A stretch of DNA of 64,000 bases from Scatosoma sp045650185 (lineage in GTDB: Bacteria; Bacillota; Clostridia; Christensenellales; Borkfalkiaceae): NCBI GenBank assembly GCA_045650185.1, contig JAZRQY010000015.1:1-64000 (forward strand), in the 5' to 3' direction. This document shows, one piece after another, positions 24,741-32,937 of the stretch (position 1 is its first letter; each line of letters begins with the position of its first letter). A program made the position numbers and the translations under genes. Below the pieces are notes generated by a model, which saw only the letters and a program-made list of their open reading frames with translations, did not search any database and was not told the DNA's origin.

Positions 24741-25535
24741 ATGAAACACGTATTGATTACAGGCGCGTATGGTGGCATGGGAAAGGCGGCGGTTGCCGCT
24801 TTTCGAGAGGCTGGATATTTCGTCTTTGCGCTGGATAGGCAGGTGGAAGAGGCGGTCGAGTGCGTTTGCCCGATTGAGTACGACGCCACCAACCCTACGA
24901 GTATCGAAAGGGCGTTTTCTATCGTAAAAACGCAGACGGAGCATCTAGATATCATCCTGCATTTTGCAGGCATTTACACCTTAAATTCGTTGGTGGAATA
25001 CACGGACGAGGCATTTTGCAGGGCGTTTGAAATCAACGTTTTCGGGGTGTACCGTGTCAACAAGGCGTTCTTGCCTTTGCTGAACGCAGGCAGTAAAATC
25101 ATCATCACGACCAGCGAGCTTGCTCCCTTGGAGCCGTTGCCTTTCACGGGCTTGTACGCAATCACGAAAAGCACGCTGGACAAGTACGCCTATTCTCTGC
25201 GTATGGAGCTGCAACTTTTGGGTGTTTCGGTGGTGGTCTTGCGGCCGGGCGCGGTGGATACGGGGCTTTTAGACGTTTCGACGAAGGCGTTGGACGACTT
25301 TTGCGAAAACACGCAGTTGTACGCCTGCAACGCAGAGCGATTTAAAAAGGTGGTTAATAGTGTAGAGGCGCGTAAAATCCCACCCGAAAAGGTGGCGAGA
25401 AAAGCCTTGAAGATTGCCTTAAAGCGCAAGCCAAAATACGTCTATGCAATCAACCGCAACCCTTTGCTCTTATTGCTGTCGGCGTTGCCAAAGCGTATGC
25501 AAACATGGATAATTAAAAAGATATTAGAAAAGTAA
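24741..25535 (+). CDS. Short-chain dehydrogenase/reductase
   Basis: The 264-aa protein has the classical SDR features: TGAYGGMG cofactor-binding loop (residues 7-14), HFAG in place of NNAG, the catalytic Ser in the ITTSE segment and YAITK. The C terminus carries a hydrophobic segment (about 236-258) seen in SDRs that act on lipids. Substrate unknown. It stands alone between terminators; a TATAAT at 24712-24717 is the probable -10 box. Confidence 0.88.
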   Translation: MKHVLITGAYGGMGKAAVAAFREAGYFVFALDRQVEEAVECVCPIEYDATNPTSIERAFSIVKTQTEHLDIILHFAGIYTLNSLVEYTDEAFCRAFEINVFGVYRVNKAFLPLLNAGSKIIITTSELAPLEPLPFTGLYAITKSTLDKYAYSLRMELQLLGVSVVVLRPGAVDTGLLDVSTKALDDFCENTQLYACNAERFKKVVNSVEARKIPPEKVARKALKIALKRKPKYVYAINRNPLLLLLSALPKRMQTWIIKKILEK

Positions 25536-25561
25536 AAGCGGGCTTAAAAGCCCGTTTTTTT
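25535..25561 (+). terminator. Terminator of the SDR gene
   Basis: CGGGCTT / AAGCCCG stem followed by seven T. Confidence 0.85.
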
Positions 25562-25591
25562 ACGCATACTACCTAAAAATAGGGGGCATGT

Positions 25592-26944
25592 ATGCGACAA
25601 ATGGTGATAAAACGGGAAGTCGGGGAACGAAGAAAGCTGCTCACTGGGGCGGCGACGATTGCGGTAGGGGGCTTGGCGGCAAAGCTAATCGGCGCGCTAT
25701 ACCGCATTCCTTTGACCAACCTGATCGGTAGTGAGGGAATAGGGCTGTACCAACTGGTATATCCCTTTTATTGTCTACTGTTGACGGTGTCGGCGACGGG
25801 GATACCCTCGGCGATTGCTACGCTTACGGCGCGCAAATGCGCCGCAGGCGAAACGGCGCTTCCGCTCTACAAAACCTGCATGCGGCTGTTTTTGTGGATA
25901 GGTGGGGTATCCGCGCTGCTCATGTGTTTGCTTGCTCCGTGGCTGTCGAGCCTGCAGGGGGAGAACCGATTGGTAGGCGGTTATTTGGCTTTAGCGCCGT
26001 CCGTTATAATGGTGTCTGCCATCTCGGTGTTTAGGGGGTATTTTCAGGGCAAAAGTGAGATGCTCCCCACCGCCCTTTCGGAGATTATCGAGCAGGTGGT
26101 CAAGGTGTCGTTAGGGCTTGCGGCGGCGTACTATTTCCGCGCGGACGTGTATCGGGCGGTGGTGGCGTTGCTCGGGGCGGTCAGCGTGAGCGAATTGGTA
26201 GCGTTGCTCTTTTTGTACCTTCGATTTCGTCGCAGTCTTGCCCACGATAAAAACCTGAAAATAGGTAAAAAAACGACGGTGAAAGAGGTGTTGCGTTTGA
26301 GTGTACCCCTCACTCTATCGGCGGGGCTGATTCCACTTTTCTCTCTGGTAGACAGCGTGGTAATCGTGCGGATTTTGGGTGGATATACGGACAATGCCGT
26401 GGCGTTGTACGGGCTGTTTGCAGGGGGTGCGACCACGGTAATCAACCTGCCCGTATCCGTCTGCTACGGGATTGCCGCCGCAAGCGTGCCTGCCCTTTCC
26501 TCGGCGATAAAAAGAGGGGAAAACGGCAGAAAAAAACTACTGTATTCCCTCGGCTTGACGGCAGGGCTTTCTGCGCTTTCTGCGGTGGGGCTGTATCTTT
26601 TTGCCCGTCCTGCGGTGCGGATTTTGTTTTCTTCGCTGGCGGCAGAGGAAACAGAGGTGCTGGTTGGTTTAATCAAAGCGTTTTCCGTCAGCGCAATCAC
26701 TCTTTCGTGTACGCAAACGCTGTCCGCTTGCTTGACGGCGCTGGGGAGGCCGATGCATTCGGCGGTGTCGATGCTGGTTGCGATGCTGATAAAAACGGCG
26801 GTCAGCGTGTGGCTGCTACAAATCCCTTCGGTAGGGATTTACGGCGCGGTGGCGGCGGCGAGCGTTGGCTACGCCACTTCCTTCCTATTAGACCTATTCT
26901 TTGCCTTGCGTGTTACGAAAGGCAGGGTGGAGAAATCCGCGTAA
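25592..26944 (+). CDS. SpoVB-type polysaccharide/lipid flippase
   Basis: The 450-aa polytopic protein (about 12-14 TM segments) belongs to the MOP superfamily, PST/SpoVB branch: N-terminal LLTGAATIAVGGLAAKLIGALYR cut here as GGLAAKLIGALYRIPL, then GIGLYQLVYP and RGYFQG. Homologues flip lipid-linked cell-wall or spore-cortex precursors. It is followed by the MazG/YabN gene, the same order as yabM-yabN in Bacillus subtilis, which supports the SpoVB/YabM assignment. The ATG at 25592 has no strong SD (a GGGGG run lies 5-9 bases upstream). Confidence 0.87.
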   Translation: MRQMVIKREVGERRKLLTGAATIAVGGLAAKLIGALYRIPLTNLIGSEGIGLYQLVYPFYCLLLTVSATGIPSAIATLTARKCAAGETALPLYKTCMRLFLWIGGVSALLMCLLAPWLSSLQGENRLVGGYLALAPSVIMVSAISVFRGYFQGKSEMLPTALSEIIEQVVKVSLGLAAAYYFRADVYRAVVALLGAVSVSELVALLFLYLRFRRSLAHDKNLKIGKKTTVKEVLRLSVPLTLSAGLIPLFSLVDSVVIVRILGGYTDNAVALYGLFAGGATTVINLPVSVCYGIAAASVPALSSAIKRGENGRKKLLYSLGLTAGLSALSAVGLYLFARPAVRILFSSLAAEETEVLVGLIKAFSVSAITLSCTQTLSACLTALGRPMHSAVSMLVAMLIKTAVSVWLLQIPSVGIYGAVAAASVGYATSFLLDLFFALRVTKGRVEKSA

Positions 26945-26948
26945 ACCC

Positions 26949-26977
26949 TTGCCTTTTTTCTGATAATATGGTACAAT
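26949..26977 (+). promoter_or_regulatory. Sigma-A promoter of mazG
   Basis: TTGCCT (26949-26954), 17-bp spacer, TACAAT (26972-26977). Confidence 0.7.
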
Positions 26978-27006
26978 AAAGAAAAACGCGGAAAGGAAGA
27001 AAAGAT

Positions 27007-28455
27007 ATGATTACGGTAGTGGGTTTAGGTGTGAATATCGGGGATTTAACCGAGCAGGGAAAACAGGCGATTTTGGCGGCGGCAAGCGCAGGAAAGCCGA
27101 TCGTTTGTCGTACGGCAAAGTCAAAATCGTACGCAAACCTTGCGGCGCTTGGCGTAGCGCATATCAGCCTTGACGAGGTGTATGAGAGCAGTCGTAGCTT
27201 TACCACCTTAAACCGCAATCTTGCAAAAGCCGTGCACAACCTTGGGGACGGAACGGTGTATTGCGTGGACGGCGCGGCGAGCGAGGACAACTCCGTCAAG
27301 CTGTTGACGAAAAAGCGCGGCGGCGTAAAGATTATAGGCGGCGTATCGAAGATTTCGGATTTTGCGGCGCGCGCGGCGTTCTTGGGCTGTTCGTACACGG
27401 CGGTTTCGGCGTACGAATTAGTCGACCGCGCTAAGGCAGGCGGCTTGACCGCCCCTTTAATCGTCTACGACGTGGACGACCGTTTTTTGGCGTCGGACGT
27501 CAAACTTTTGCTCTCCGATTTATTCGGGGAAGAGGCGCTCGTTCAATACCTGTATGGGGAAAAATGCAAAAAACTGCCCTTATACGACCTCGATAGACAG
27601 CGTGTCTACGATTACACTTGCGCCGTTGCTATCGACGGGGTGGACCTTTTAAAAAAGAAACGCTTTACCTTGGACGACTTACACGAGATTGTCTGTCGCT
27701 TGCGTGCGCCGGGCGGCTGTCCTTGGGACAGAGCGCAGACCCCCGACAGTATCAAAATGAACGTCGTCGAGGAAGCATACGAGCTTGTGGATGCTGTAGA
27801 CAGCGGCGACGACGATAAGGTTTTAGAGGAAACGGGCGACGTATTCTTGCAGGCGGTGTTCTTTGCCGTGATGAAGGCAGAGTGCGGCGCATTCACGCTG
27901 ACGGATGCTCTGTCGGGGATTTGTGAAAAGTTGATTTCCCGACACACCCATATCTTTGGCAAGGACAAGGCGACGGACGCAGAGAGTGCCCTTTCCGTTT
28001 GGGATAAGAACAAGAAGAAGGAAAAACACCACGAGAGCTTTGCTGATGCCGTCAACGACGTGCCTCGCGCCTTCCCTGCGGCGATGCGCGCGCAGAAGGT
28101 GGGCAAAAGAGCGGCAAAATCGGGCTTAGACTTTGCCTCGGTGGAAGAGGCGGTGGCTTGCTTGCAGGGGGAAATCGAGGAGTTTCTCGCCGCGAGAAAG
28201 TGTGGGTACAAGCGGGAGATAGAAAAGGAGCTTGGTGACGTGCTGTTCTCGGCGGTCAACGTCGGCAGAATGGCAGGCGTAGACTGCGAAAAGGCGTTAA
28301 AGGAAAGCACGGACGTGTTCGCTCGTCGCTTCACGTTGGCAGAAAAGCTGGCGCGCGAGGGCGCAGAGGATATTACGGCGCTGTCTGCGGCAGAGTGGGA
28401 CGGCTATTATCGTAGCGCAAAGGCGGCGATTGCAAAAGAGGACGAGCATGTTTAA
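27007..28455 (+). CDS. mazG: YabN-type protein: tetrapyrrole methylase-like domain plus MazG pyrophosphohydrolase
   Basis: The 482-aa protein fuses an N-terminal SAM-dependent tetrapyrrole-methylase-like domain (VVGLGVNIGDLT..., about 1-215) to two MazG domains (LRAPGGCPWDRAQT near 235 and EEAYELVDAV, EETGDVFLQAVF). MazG hydrolyses NTPs/dNTPs to NMPs and removes aberrant nucleotides. The methylase-like domain's substrate is unknown. The layout matches B. subtilis YabN. Its last 8 bases overlap the dus start. Confidence 0.94.
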   Translation: MITVVGLGVNIGDLTEQGKQAILAAASAGKPIVCRTAKSKSYANLAALGVAHISLDEVYESSRSFTTLNRNLAKAVHNLGDGTVYCVDGAASEDNSVKLLTKKRGGVKIIGGVSKISDFAARAAFLGCSYTAVSAYELVDRAKAGGLTAPLIVYDVDDRFLASDVKLLLSDLFGEEALVQYLYGEKCKKLPLYDLDRQRVYDYTCAVAIDGVDLLKKKRFTLDDLHEIVCRLRAPGGCPWDRAQTPDSIKMNVVEEAYELVDAVDSGDDDKVLEETGDVFLQAVFFAVMKAECGAFTLTDALSGICEKLISRHTHIFGKDKATDAESALSVWDKNKKKEKHHESFADAVNDVPRAFPAAMRAQKVGKRAAKSGLDFASVEEAVACLQGEIEEFLAARKCGYKREIEKELGDVLFSAVNVGRMAGVDCEKALKESTDVFARRFTLAEKLAREGAEDITALSAAEWDGYYRSAKAAIAKEDEHV

Positions 28456-29386
28456 TACGCCTATTAAAATCGGAAAATACGAAACCCGTTCCAATGTGTT
28501 TTTTGCGCCGCTTGCAGGGTACACGAACTACCCGTTCCGGTTGCTGTGTAAGGGGTACGGCGCAGGGCTGTGCTTTACGGAGATGGTCAGCGCAAAGGGG
28601 CTGAAATTTGGCAGCGAGAACACCAAAGAGCTGCTGTATACCACCGAAAAAGAGGGGTTGACGGCGGTGCAAATCTTCGGCAGCGACCCCGAGATTATGC
28701 GCGCGGCTTGCGAGAGCGAGGATTTGGCGGCGTTTCCCATCGTTGATATCAATATGGGCTGTCCCGTGCCTAAGATCTACAAAAACGGCGAGGGAAGCGC
28801 TTTATTGGAAAACCCTCGTCTTGCAGAAAAAATCGTTGCGGAATGTGTCAAGAGTGGGAAAGCGATCACGGTAAAATTCCGCATCGGGATTGACGAAGGG
28901 CATTTGATTACCGAGGAATTTGCAAAGCGTATGGCAGGCGCAGGCGCAAGCCTTTTGACCGTCCACGGCAGGACGAAGGATAAGGTGTACGCAGGCGAAG
29001 TGAATACGGCAGAGATTGCCAAAGCGGTGAACGCCGTAAAAATCCCCGTGATTGCAAACGGCGGTGTTTTCTCATGCGAAGACGGCGAAAAGCTGCTCCG
29101 TGATACGGGCGCGGCAGGGGTGATGGTTGCCCGTGCGGCGCTGTTCGATCCGCAGATTTTCACCGAATTTTCGGGTATCAAGCGAGAGAGCAAACGGACA
29201 ATGTTTGAAAAGCAGATGCAAGAAACGCGCGCGCTCTTTGACGAACGGTTTACCACCGTGTTTATGCGGAAGATGGCGGCGTTCTACGTCAAGGGTGAGC
29301 GTGGTGCGGCGGCGTATAAGGAGAGGCTGTTTGCGGCGCAAAGCCCCGAGGAAACCCTCTCTATCGTTTCTGAAATATGGGAATAA
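28448..29386 (+). CDS. dus: tRNA-dihydrouridine synthase
   Basis: ATG 28448 lies inside the mazG end and is preferred over the in-frame TTG at 28430. The 312-aa FMN enzyme reduces uridines in the tRNA D-loop. Motifs: APLAGYTNYPFR near the N terminus, NMGCPVPKI with the catalytic cysteine, TVHGRTKDK and IANGGVFS. It is DusB-like. Co-transcribed with mazG. Confidence 0.95.
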   Translation: MFNTPIKIGKYETRSNVFFAPLAGYTNYPFRLLCKGYGAGLCFTEMVSAKGLKFGSENTKELLYTTEKEGLTAVQIFGSDPEIMRAACESEDLAAFPIVDINMGCPVPKIYKNGEGSALLENPRLAEKIVAECVKSGKAITVKFRIGIDEGHLITEEFAKRMAGAGASLLTVHGRTKDKVYAGEVNTAEIAKAVNAVKIPVIANGGVFSCEDGEKLLRDTGAAGVMVARAALFDPQIFTEFSGIKRESKRTMFEKQMQETRALFDERFTTVFMRKMAAFYVKGERGAAAYKERLFAAQSPEETLSIVSEIWE

Positions 29387-29396
29387 AAGAAAAAAG

Positions 29397-29430
29397 GGCA
29401 GGTAATCGCATACCTGCCCCTTTCTTTTTA
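29397..29430 (+). terminator. Terminator of the mazG-dus operon
   Basis: GGGCAGGTA / TACCTGCCC stem (29397-29405 with 29412-29420), then CTTTCTTTTT. Confidence 0.87.
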
Positions 29431-29446
29431 AGTTTTAAGCCGTGAA

Positions 29447-30709
29447 TCAGTGGACTTTGATCAACTTGCCGCCGGCTTTTCTGGATGCTTCTGCGGCGAT
29501 GCCGATTAAGTGGCTCTCTGCCGAGTGCTCCAAAGAGGTCTTTTGCGAAGCTGTTCCTTCCAAGGCGTCGTACAATTCGTTGATTAAATAGAGGTCGCCG
29601 CCGCCGTGAGCGTAACCTTTGTCGGTCAAGTTGTCCATCCGGATGACTTCGACGGGTTTGCCGTAAACACCTACGGTGATGGTGTCGCCTTGCTCCTCTA
29701 AACAAATTTCGCCGTGGGTACCGAAGAAGTTCATTCTTCTGCCGCCGCTTGCGGTGAATGCGGTCATCGTCAAGGTGGCTTTTACACCGTTTTCAAAGGT
29801 CATTTGTGTGATTTGATGATCGACTACGTTGTTGTCGCAGTGATATGCGCATCTGCCGTAAGGGCCTTCCTCTAAAGCTTTCATAAGCTTTTCTTCCGTT
29901 GTGGGCGCAAGTGCCAAAATATTGTACGGCCAGCGGTCTTCAGGAGAACCGACGTTTTTCCAACGTTCGATATAAATTCTCTTTGCGCTGTACGGGCAAG
30001 TATCCACATGCGGACATTCTAAGCAGCGCATTGCTGCGGCTTCGGGTGCATTTTCCGCTTTGAAATGGGTCAAATCACCCACAGACGACACGCTTTGGCA
30101 TTTTGCGCCTGCGTAGAATTGGATAAGATCCAAGTCGTGACAGCATTTTGCAAGAATCATTGGCGTGGAGTCTTCCGCTTTTCTCCAGTTTCCACGAACG
30201 TAGGAGTGCGCTTGGTGCCAATAAGCAACACGTTCTAAGGCTTGGATGGCAACCAGCTTGCCGATGGTGCCCTGTTCGATGAGCTCTGCAGCTTTGACAA
30301 ACGCAGGGGCGTAGCGTAATACGTGGCAGACAAGCGTCTTACAACCCGTTTTCTTTTGCAGCGCAAGAAGAGATTCCATCTCTTCCTTACGGTCGGTGAT
30401 GGGTTTTTCAAGCATGACGTCGTAGCCAACGTTGTAGGCGTAAGTTGCGTGACGGATGTGGTCTTGGTCCTGCGTGCCGATGATTAAAACGTCTGCGCGT
30501 TTCTTTTGAAAGAATTCCTTTTCGTCGGTGAAGAGGTTTTCTTTTGAAACCCCAAATTTTTCCCCAAAAACCGCCAAACGGTCGGCTTTTAAATCGCAGA
30601 GTGCAACGATGTCCCATTTGTCGGGTGCTTCGTTCATCAATGCGCCGTAGGTGTCGCCGCCTCTGCCGCCGATGCCGATAATTGCAACGGTATATTTCTT
30701 GTATGCCAT
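29447..30709 (-). CDS. Gfo/Idh/MocA family NAD(P)-dependent oxidoreductase
   Basis: The 420-aa protein has the N-terminal Rossmann fold (AIIGIGGRGGDTY, about 8-20) and EKPIT (about residue 100), then the alpha/beta substrate domain with CHDLDLIQF. It also has four cysteines in CLECPHVDTCPYSAK (about 230-245), an insertion known from one branch of sugar-related oxidoreductases. The likely substrate is a sugar or inositol derivative. The AraC-type regulator directly upstream, in the same orientation, may control it. The minus-strand start has AAGGAG nearby. Confidence 0.88.
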   Translation of the reverse strand: MAYKKYTVAIIGIGGRGGDTYGALMNEAPDKWDIVALCDLKADRLAVFGEKFGVSKENLFTDEKEFFQKKRADVLIIGTQDQDHIRHATYAYNVGYDVMLEKPITDRKEEMESLLALQKKTGCKTLVCHVLRYAPAFVKAAELIEQGTIGKLVAIQALERVAYWHQAHSYVRGNWRKAEDSTPMILAKCCHDLDLIQFYAGAKCQSVSSVGDLTHFKAENAPEAAAMRCLECPHVDTCPYSAKRIYIERWKNVGSPEDRWPYNILALAPTTEEKLMKALEEGPYGRCAYHCDNNVVDHQITQMTFENGVKATLTMTAFTASGGRRMNFFGTHGEICLEEQGDTITVGVYGKPVEVIRMDNLTDKGYAHGGGDLYLINELYDALEGTASQKTSLEHSAESHLIGIAAEASRKAGGKLIKVH

Positions 30710-30818
30710 GACATTTTTCTCCTTACGAGTGTTTTCTATAAGGATTATAAAATATTTTTTGGCAAAAGTCTATCCAAAAAACGAGAAGAGTATGTCAAAA
30801 ATTGATATTTTCAAATAT

Positions 30819-31595
30819 TTAACGCAAGCGTGGAGGCGTTCCGTATTCTCTATTGTATGCTCGATAAAAGGTGTTGAGGCTGTCAAAGCCGCACTCGGAG
30901 GCGATTTCTAAAACCGAAGCGGCGGGTCGCTGCCGCAGCAGCGTATTTGCCGCGCGTGCCCGCAATCTGCCAACGTATCTATTCCAATTTTCCCCCAAGT
31001 GCCTATGTAAAATGCGGGACAGATGTTCGTGGGAATATCCGAAAACCTTAGACAACGTTTTTAGGGAAAGATCTGCGGCAAGATTATCCGAGGCGTATCG
31101 AAGCGCGTCCGCCACCAAATCGGTTTGCTTGTTATCCTTTCTACTTTCAAGGGGGACGGTTTTTGCAATTTCCGATAAAAGCAGCTTTACTGCGCCTTCG
31201 TTTCTTTCGTGCCTGCTTACGTCGTTTCCCGAATTATCGGTGCAAACGTCGTATAAAAAGGCGAGTAATCTTTCGTTTTCAAAGCGAAAAAAGGCGGGGG
31301 GTATCTTTTCCCCAAAAGCCCGAAAAATAGGTTGAAAATATTGCGCGTCTCCTACAAATAAGAACAGATTGCATTCGGATTTTGGTAACGAGTGCACGAC
31401 GTAGCTATCCGCAAAGCACGCGTCGCCGCGCTGCAAAATACGGCGTTCGCCGCCGATGAATGCCTCCTGTTCCCCGTCCAAGCAAAATAACAGCTCGACG
31501 GCGCTGTGAAAGTGGGGGGCGGTGTGGCATTTTGCCGCCCCTCTTCGCAAATAAAAATATCCCGACCGTTCGGCCTCCAGCTCGTAAAAACTCAT
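30819..31595 (-). CDS. AraC family transcriptional regulator with cupin sensor domain
   Basis: The 258-aa protein has an N-terminal cupin-like domain (HFHSAVELLFCLDG, about 28-41) and a C-terminal double helix-turn-helix (LSLKTLSKVFGYSHEHLSRIL and VLEIASECGFDSLNTFYRAY, both cited in part), ending in YGTPPR. Such regulators respond to sugars. The Gfo/Idh gene 109 bases downstream is the obvious candidate target. Confidence 0.9.
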   Translation of the reverse strand: MSFYELEAERSGYFYLRRGAAKCHTAPHFHSAVELLFCLDGEQEAFIGGERRILQRGDACFADSYVVHSLPKSECNLFLFVGDAQYFQPIFRAFGEKIPPAFFRFENERLLAFLYDVCTDNSGNDVSRHERNEGAVKLLLSEIAKTVPLESRKDNKQTDLVADALRYASDNLAADLSLKTLSKVFGYSHEHLSRILHRHLGENWNRYVGRLRARAANTLLRQRPAASVLEIASECGFDSLNTFYRAYNREYGTPPRLR

Positions 31596-31615
31596 AACGT
31601 TGCCCCTTTGCTAGT

Positions 31616-31644
31616 ATTGTAGCATTAAAAAATGTGCATGTCAA
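31616..31644 (-). promoter_or_regulatory. Sigma-A promoter of the AraC-type regulator
   Basis: On the minus strand: TTGACA (31644-31639), 17-bp spacer, TACAAT (31621-31616). The leader is ~15 nt. Confidence 0.82.
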
Positions 31645-31676
31645 TGATTGATATAAAAAATTTTTTCAAAAAAATC

Positions 31677-31705
31677 TTTTCAAATCGTGAAAAATATGCT
31701 ATCAT
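31677..31705 (+). promoter_or_regulatory. Sigma-A promoter of the glycerophosphodiesterase gene
   Basis: TTTTCA (31677-31682), 17-bp spacer, TATCAT (31700-31705). Confidence 0.65.
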
Positions 31706-31741
31706 AGAAAGGGCAGCTGTGGCTGCCAAAAGGAGAAATAT

Positions 31742-32725
31742 ATGAAAAAAGGCTGGAAAATTTTTGCGATCGTAGCAGGCGCGGTTGCGTTGGTGTATGC
31801 GACCATTGCGCTCTTCCCCCGTCCGAAGAACTTTGCTTTGGACAACCCGATGATGAAGGACGGAAAGTTGCCCATTTTAATCGCACACGGCGGCGGCAAC
31901 AAGGAATTCCCCGACAACACTTTGGAGGCGTTTTACAACGCGTACAGCGTAGACGAAAACGTGATGATGGAAACGGACGTATCCATTACCAAGGACGGCG
32001 TTGTCATTCTTTCCCACGATACGGATATTGCAAGAAAGACGGAATTTGAGGGGGAAATTGCCGACTGGAATTACACCGATTTGATGAGCCAAGAAGTGGA
32101 TTTTTCCTATCATCACGAGAATAAATTTACGAACGAACAAGGGGTGGAAGTCACGCCTTTGGACGTAGAGTACCCCGCAGGGGTACAGCCTCGCCACCAG
32201 ACGAAGTTCTTGGCGACGACCTTGGAAGAATTGATTACCGCTTTCCCGAACAACCGTATCAACGTAGAGATTAAGCAAGAGGGTGCAGACGGCTTGCGTG
32301 CGTTGGATAACGTGATTGACTTGCTGGAAAAACACGATGCTTTCGACCGAGTGGTGGTAGCGTCCTTCCACAGCGAGATTTACGAAGAATTTAAGCGTAT
32401 ACAAAAGGCAGGCGAAGTACCTAAGGAGTTTATGTACTCTCCCTGCACGGACGGGGTTGTGGGCTTTTACATCACTTTCCTGTTAGGGGTGGACGTGTTC
32501 TTCGGGGATAAGATGTGCGTATTCCAGCTGCCTACCGAACAATACGGCTTTAACCTTGCGACGAAGGCGCTGGTCGACCGCGCGCACAGCCACAATTTGG
32601 CGGTGCATTACTGGACGATTAACGAAAAGGACGAAATGCGCCATTTGATTGAAATCGGCGCGGACGGGATTATGACCGACTACCCCCACCGCTTAGCGGA
32701 AGTTTACGCAGAGTATTCCGCTTAA
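31742..32725 (+). CDS. Membrane-anchored glycerophosphodiester phosphodiesterase
   Basis: The 327-aa protein starts with a TM/signal anchor (about 6-24) and then a GDPD TIM barrel: AHGGGNKEFPDNTLEAF (His-Glu-Asn of the active site, about 48-64), METDVSITKDGVVILSHD (partly cited), EIKQE and TDYPH. It releases glycerol-3-phosphate from glycerophosphodiesters, probably on the outer face. SD AAAGGAGA precedes the ATG. Monocistronic. Confidence 0.92.
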   Translation: MKKGWKIFAIVAGAVALVYATIALFPRPKNFALDNPMMKDGKLPILIAHGGGNKEFPDNTLEAFYNAYSVDENVMMETDVSITKDGVVILSHDTDIARKTEFEGEIADWNYTDLMSQEVDFSYHHENKFTNEQGVEVTPLDVEYPAGVQPRHQTKFLATTLEELITAFPNNRINVEIKQEGADGLRALDNVIDLLEKHDAFDRVVVASFHSEIYEEFKRIQKAGEVPKEFMYSPCTDGVVGFYITFLLGVDVFFGDKMCVFQLPTEQYGFNLATKALVDRAHSHNLAVHYWTINEKDEMRHLIEIGADGIMTDYPHRLAEVYAEYSA

Positions 32726-32771
32726 TAGGCGAAAAAACACACAAGAATGGGCAGTCCTACCAAAACGGATA

Positions 32772-32799
32772 AAAAAAGGCGGAATTTCCGCCTTTTTTT
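32772..32799 (+). terminator. Terminator of the GDPD gene
   Basis: AAAGGCGGAA / TTCCGCCTTT stem followed by T-run. Confidence 0.88.
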
Positions 32800-32937
32800 C
32801 ATTTATTTTGCCTATGGCAAAAAAATATTTACTCGAAACGCTTTCTTTTTTTATTTTTCTATGGTATAATAGAGGTGGAAAAAGCCGTTTCCTTTTTTAT
32901 AAAAAAAGGAAGGGCGAAAAGGATAGGAGCAGAGAAA